From Pedobacter mucosus (GTDB lineage Bacteria; Bacteroidota; Bacteroidia; Sphingobacteriales; Sphingobacteriaceae), in the NCBI RefSeq assembly GCF_022200785.1, contig NZ_CP087585.1, positions 868,001 through 932,000 on the forward strand: a stretch of 64,000 bases of DNA. Direction: 5' to 3'. Position 1 is the first letter of the stretch. Each line of letters opens with the position of its first letter. The position numbers were made by a program, and so were the translations under genes. Positions 61,065-64,000 of the stretch are shown here, piece after piece. The notes beneath the pieces were generated by a model. That model searched no databases, was not told the DNA's origin, and was given only the letters and a program-made list of their open reading frames with translations.

Positions 61065-61092
61065 CAAATTTAGTAGCGGTAAAAAATTACAA
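61065..61092 (-). promoter_or_regulatory. Promoter of the lyase-like/SusC/SusD unit
   Basis: Read on the minus strand it is TTG, 17 bases, TAAATTTG, an exact fit to the Bacteroidetes -33/-7 form. The -7 box ends 41 bases before the lyase-like start codon. Confidence 0.75.
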
Positions 61093-61284
61093 GGCCCGCA
61101 TACCTAACTATTTAGGGTGCCTAATCATTCACAGGGTGAAAACTGCTGGAATACGGAGGAGAAAAAAATTTTATTTAATCAAGGATTATCAAAAAGTTTT
61201 CTCAATCGCCCTGCGATACAAATAATTTATATATATTTAGAAAGCTAGTAATTTCGCTCTCTAACCGAATAATCAGATAAAAGT

Positions 61285-64000
61285 ATGCTAGGTAAACTCA
61301 GCTCGACCTTACTAGTCATTTTTATTTTGCAGTGCAATTTTTTGCATGCACAAGATCCCAACATAAAATTTAAGCATTTATCGTTAAAAGAAGGGTTATC
61401 GCAAAGTCCAATATTTTCGATTACACAAGATAAACTGGGATTTATATGGATTGGCAGTCGAAGTGGTTTAACAAGATTTGACGGATATGAATTTAAGATT
61501 TACAATAAATATGATCTAGAAAAACCAACAAGTCAGAGAGACATTAACTCCATATTCGAAGATGATAATCATAACCTTTGGCTTGCCACATCTGGCGGTT
61601 TGTATCAGTTTATTAGAAACTCGGAAAAGTTAGTTAAAATTCCTATTGATAGCGTCAAATTCACCTCTGCCCTTTATCCCGCAGGGAAAAATACGTTATG
61701 GATTGCATCTGATAAGGGAATAAAGTTATTAGACTGTGCCACAAAAAAGGTCACAAATTTTATTTCTCATCAACAAAGTGGAATGTTCGTTCATGCAATT
61801 TGTAAAGACAGAGAAGGTAATTTATGGTCTGGTTCTGCTGCGGGATTAAGACGATTCAGTGCAAAAGACGGAAAGACCCTACCGGTTTCGTCTAAATTAG
61901 AAGCTCAACTAAATGTTCCAGTTAAAAGAATTGTAAGTATTAAAGAAGATTTAGAGGGTGATATTTGGTTTGGTACTGAAGACTCAGGTTTATTCTGGTA
62001 TCAAAAATCTACAGGAGAATGCATAAATTTTTCACATACTGATTACAATTCAAACTCCATTCTTTCGGATTTTGTGAGGGACATACTGGCTAATAAACCT
62101 AATGAGCTTTGGATCGGAACACGAAGCGGACTCAGCGTTTTTAATAAACAGACAAGAAAGTTTACCAATTATGAACACCATAGCGAAGATAAAGGCAGCT
62201 TAAGCTACAACACAATATGGAAGATAATGAAGGACAGAACGGGGAGCATTTGGCTAACCACTTATGCTGGCGGACTTAATTTATATCATCCAATTAACGC
62301 CAACTTTTCAAGTATAAATGAAAGAGTAGGGAATGGAGTTGGGCTAAATAAACCATTGGTGAATGCCATTTTAGGCGACCCGGATGGAGGGATTTGGGTG
62401 GGCACAGACGGAGGCGGGTTAAATTATATTCATACTGAAAAACAGATTTCAAAATACTATTCCGTGCAGGAAATTACCAAGAACAAAACAAGTAATATTG
62501 TTAAGGGCTTGGCACGAGACAAGTTTGGCAACTTGTGGTTGGCCACACTTGACGGACTTGCAAAATTTAATTCTACTACGGGTGGCGTAAATTATATAGA
62601 TCTAAAAGCAGGTAAAAAAATCAAAAATTTACGTACCAACGGTTTGCTATGTACCGAGAGTGGAATTTGGATAGCTGGTGATGTTGATGGTTTAAAGTTT
62701 TGGAACTATGATGGAACAATTACAGAATATCGTAATGTTTTCGGTCGCAACAGCGTTAGTAGTAATCACATCAACAGCCTGTTAGAGAGTATAGATAAAA
62801 AAGGAATTTGGATTGGCACAAATGATGGGTTAAGCTATTTAGAAATTGCCACTGGCAAGTTTACCATTTACAAACATGGCAGGCCAGGTGAACTAAATAA
62901 AAATGATATAGTGATCTCTTTATTTCGAGATGCTAAACAAAGAATGTGGCTGGGTACGCATTCAGGTTTAAGGTTATTTAATTATCATTTAAACAAGGGT
63001 ATATCCATTACCCAAACTGATGGTTTAGCAGATAATATTGTACAGGCGATAACCGAAGATAAGCAAGGTAATATATGGGTAAGTACAAACAACGGAATCT
63101 CTAGAATAACCTTTAAAAACAGCTTTCAGAAACAAGGTAAAAAGAACTTTGCAATTTCGAGTTATACTGCGGTTAATGGTTTATCAAGTAATTTGTGGAT
63201 GGCCAATTCGGTGTATAGAAGCGCCAGTGGACAAATCTTTTTTGGCGGTGTTAACGGTATTAATTCCTTTGATCCTACCAAAATTATTAAGAATATACAT
63301 AGGCCCACAGTTGTTTTAACTGATTTCATGATTAGAAATGAGCCCGTAGGTATAGCTTCCAATAATTCGCCGCTAAGCAAACCGATCGAATCAACACGTT
63401 CTATAGTTCTTAAGTACGACCAAAATTCGATCTCGTTTAAATTTTCTGCACTCAACTTCTTAAATGCACAGAAAAATAGCTACGCCTATAAAATGGAAGG
63501 ACTTAGCTATAATCAGGATTGGAATTTTAGTGGTTCACAAAGATCTGCAGTTTATACTGGTTTAGAACCCGGACATTATACTTTTATGGTGAAGGCAGCT
63601 AACAATGATGGCGTGTGGAGCAGTTCGCCCCAAGTTGTTAAGGTAATTGTTTTACCTCCTTTTTGGCTTACCTGGTGGGCATATTTGTTTTATACACTTG
63701 TCCTAATTACAGTTTTTTATTTTATCGTTAGATTTTTTAATCGCCAGGCGAAGCTTGAACGGGATCTATACTATGAGCATATACAGTTCGAAAGGCAGCA
63801 GGAATTACATTTAATGAAATTGAATTTTTTCACTAATATTTCTCACGAAATTAGGACTCCACTTACCTTAATTGCGGCCCCGATTGAAAAACTGGTGATG
63901 GAAACACATCAGATTCCATATTTGAATAAGCAGCTAAGCATGATTCAGAATAATACCAACAGGTTATTAAAACTTATTAATGAACTAATGGATTTCCGTA
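61285..64000 (+). CDS. Hybrid two-component system (HTCS) sensor histidine kinase, 3' partial
   Basis: The frame is open from the ATG at 61285 to the window end (905 codons). A signal peptide (MLGKLSSTLLVIFILQC...HAQ) is followed by about 14 two-component propeller repeats, each with an (I/L)W(I/L)G-T-x-x-GL pattern such as FIWIGSRSGLTRFDG and LWIGTRSGLSVFN. A Y_Y_Y domain follows (NSYAYKMEGLSYNQDWNF ... YTFMVKAANNDGVWS), then one transmembrane helix at about 63660-63735 and the HisKA domain with phosphoacceptor H854 in FTNISHEIRTPLTL. HATPase, receiver and AraC-type HTH should follow outside the window. HTCS proteins sense oligosaccharides in the periplasm and activate the neighbouring SusCD operon, here the divergent lyase-like/SusC/SusD unit. 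Confidence 0.95.
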   Translation, partial: MLGKLSSTLLVIFILQCNFLHAQDPNIKFKHLSLKEGLSQSPIFSITQDKLGFIWIGSRSGLTRFDGYEFKIYNKYDLEKPTSQRDINSIFEDDNHNLWLATSGGLYQFIRNSEKLVKIPIDSVKFTSALYPAGKNTLWIASDKGIKLLDCATKKVTNFISHQQSGMFVHAICKDREGNLWSGSAAGLRRFSAKDGKTLPVSSKLEAQLNVPVKRIVSIKEDLEGDIWFGTEDSGLFWYQKSTGECINFSHTDYNSNSILSDFVRDILANKPNELWIGTRSGLSVFNKQTRKFTNYEHHSEDKGSLSYNTIWKIMKDRTGSIWLTTYAGGLNLYHPINANFSSINERVGNGVGLNKPLVNAILGDPDGGIWVGTDGGGLNYIHTEKQISKYYSVQEITKNKTSNIVKGLARDKFGNLWLATLDGLAKFNSTTGGVNYIDLKAGKKIKNLRTNGLLCTESGIWIAGDVDGLKFWNYDGTITEYRNVFGRNSVSSNHINSLLESIDKKGIWIGTNDGLSYLEIATGKFTIYKHGRPGELNKNDIVISLFRDAKQRMWLGTHSGLRLFNYHLNKGISITQTDGLADNIVQAITEDKQGNIWVSTNNGISRITFKNSFQKQGKKNFAISSYTAVNGLSSNLWMANSVYRSASGQIFFGGVNGINSFDPTKIIKNIHRPTVVLTDFMIRNEPVGIASNNSPLSKPIESTRSIVLKYDQNSISFKFSALNFLNAQKNSYAYKMEGLSYNQDWNFSGSQRSAVYTGLEPGHYTFMVKAANNDGVWSSSPQVVKVIVLPPFWLTWWAYLFYTLVLITVFYFIVRFFNRQAKLERDLYYEHIQFERQQELHLMKLNFFTNISHEIRTPLTLIAAPIEKLVMETHQIPYLNKQLSMIQNNTNRLLKLINELMDFR

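Noticed and set aside
63162..63455. 97-codon minus-strand ORF near the window end
   Set aside because: It lies antisense to the propeller/Y_Y_Y part of the HTCS gene and has no independent support.

Overview
The window is AT-rich DNA from a Bacteroidota bacterium, most likely family Sphingobacteriaceae (Pedobacter-like). The evidence is SusC/SusD pairs, a type IX secretion (T9SS) type B C-terminal domain next to a PorP/SprF protein, a PL8 lyase resembling chondroitinase AC, a hybrid two-component sensor, a histone H1-like small protein, and several promoters of the Bacteroidetes form TTG-N17..19-TAnnTTTG. I see no tRNA, rRNA, CRISPR array or complete insertion sequence. Genus assignment is inference from protein style only.

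Layout. (1) 1-25525, plus: the 3' 22.5 kb of a giant repetitive surface protein (at least 7495 residues: cadherin/Ig-like repeats, 36 Calx-beta-like repeats, 14 near-identical Ig-like repeats, three DUF11-type domains, T9SS type B sorting domain), followed by a PorP/SprF partner and an OmpA-type envelope protein. This is a SprB/SprF-like export module. (2) 25951-28968, minus: a bacteriophytochrome histidine kinase with two receiver-only response regulators. (3) 29149-33216: an orphan Pvc16-like (DUF4255) gene, an NmrA-like oxidoreductase with an AraC regulator, a histone H1-like protein and a secreted glycerophosphodiesterase. (4) 33321-39753, minus apart from a plus-strand kinase remnant: an Oar-like TonB-dependent receptor with an esterase, a small membrane protein, a Tat-exported SDR, and the remnant, which is the C-terminal tail of a histidine kinase.

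(5) 39865-64000 is a two-part carbohydrate utilisation locus. The plus-strand half runs from an IclR-type regulator through SusC, SusD, a DUF5017 lipoprotein, a GH105 unsaturated uronyl hydrolase, a PL8 lyase, an esterase, a YdjC-type deacetylase, a beta-helix protein and a GH78 alpha-L-rhamnosidase. A 16-base palindromic core is shared exactly by the regions upstream of the IclR gene and of susC, which suggests that the regulator controls both. The minus-strand half is lyase-like lipoprotein, SusC, SusD, with a good promoter in front. It is divergent from a hybrid two-component sensor (HTCS) that runs off the window end. The enzyme set (PL8, GH105, GH78, two de-esterifying or deacetylating enzymes, no sulfatase) points to an acylated, non-sulfated polysaccharide containing uronic acid and rhamnose. 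The substrate itself cannot be read from sequence.

The most interesting points are the unusual PUL composition with its shared operator, an inserted beta-repeat module in the first SusD, the PL7-like lyase lacking the expected catalytic His, the recently expanded 549-bp DNA repeat in the adhesin gene, and the orphan contractile-injection-system gene.
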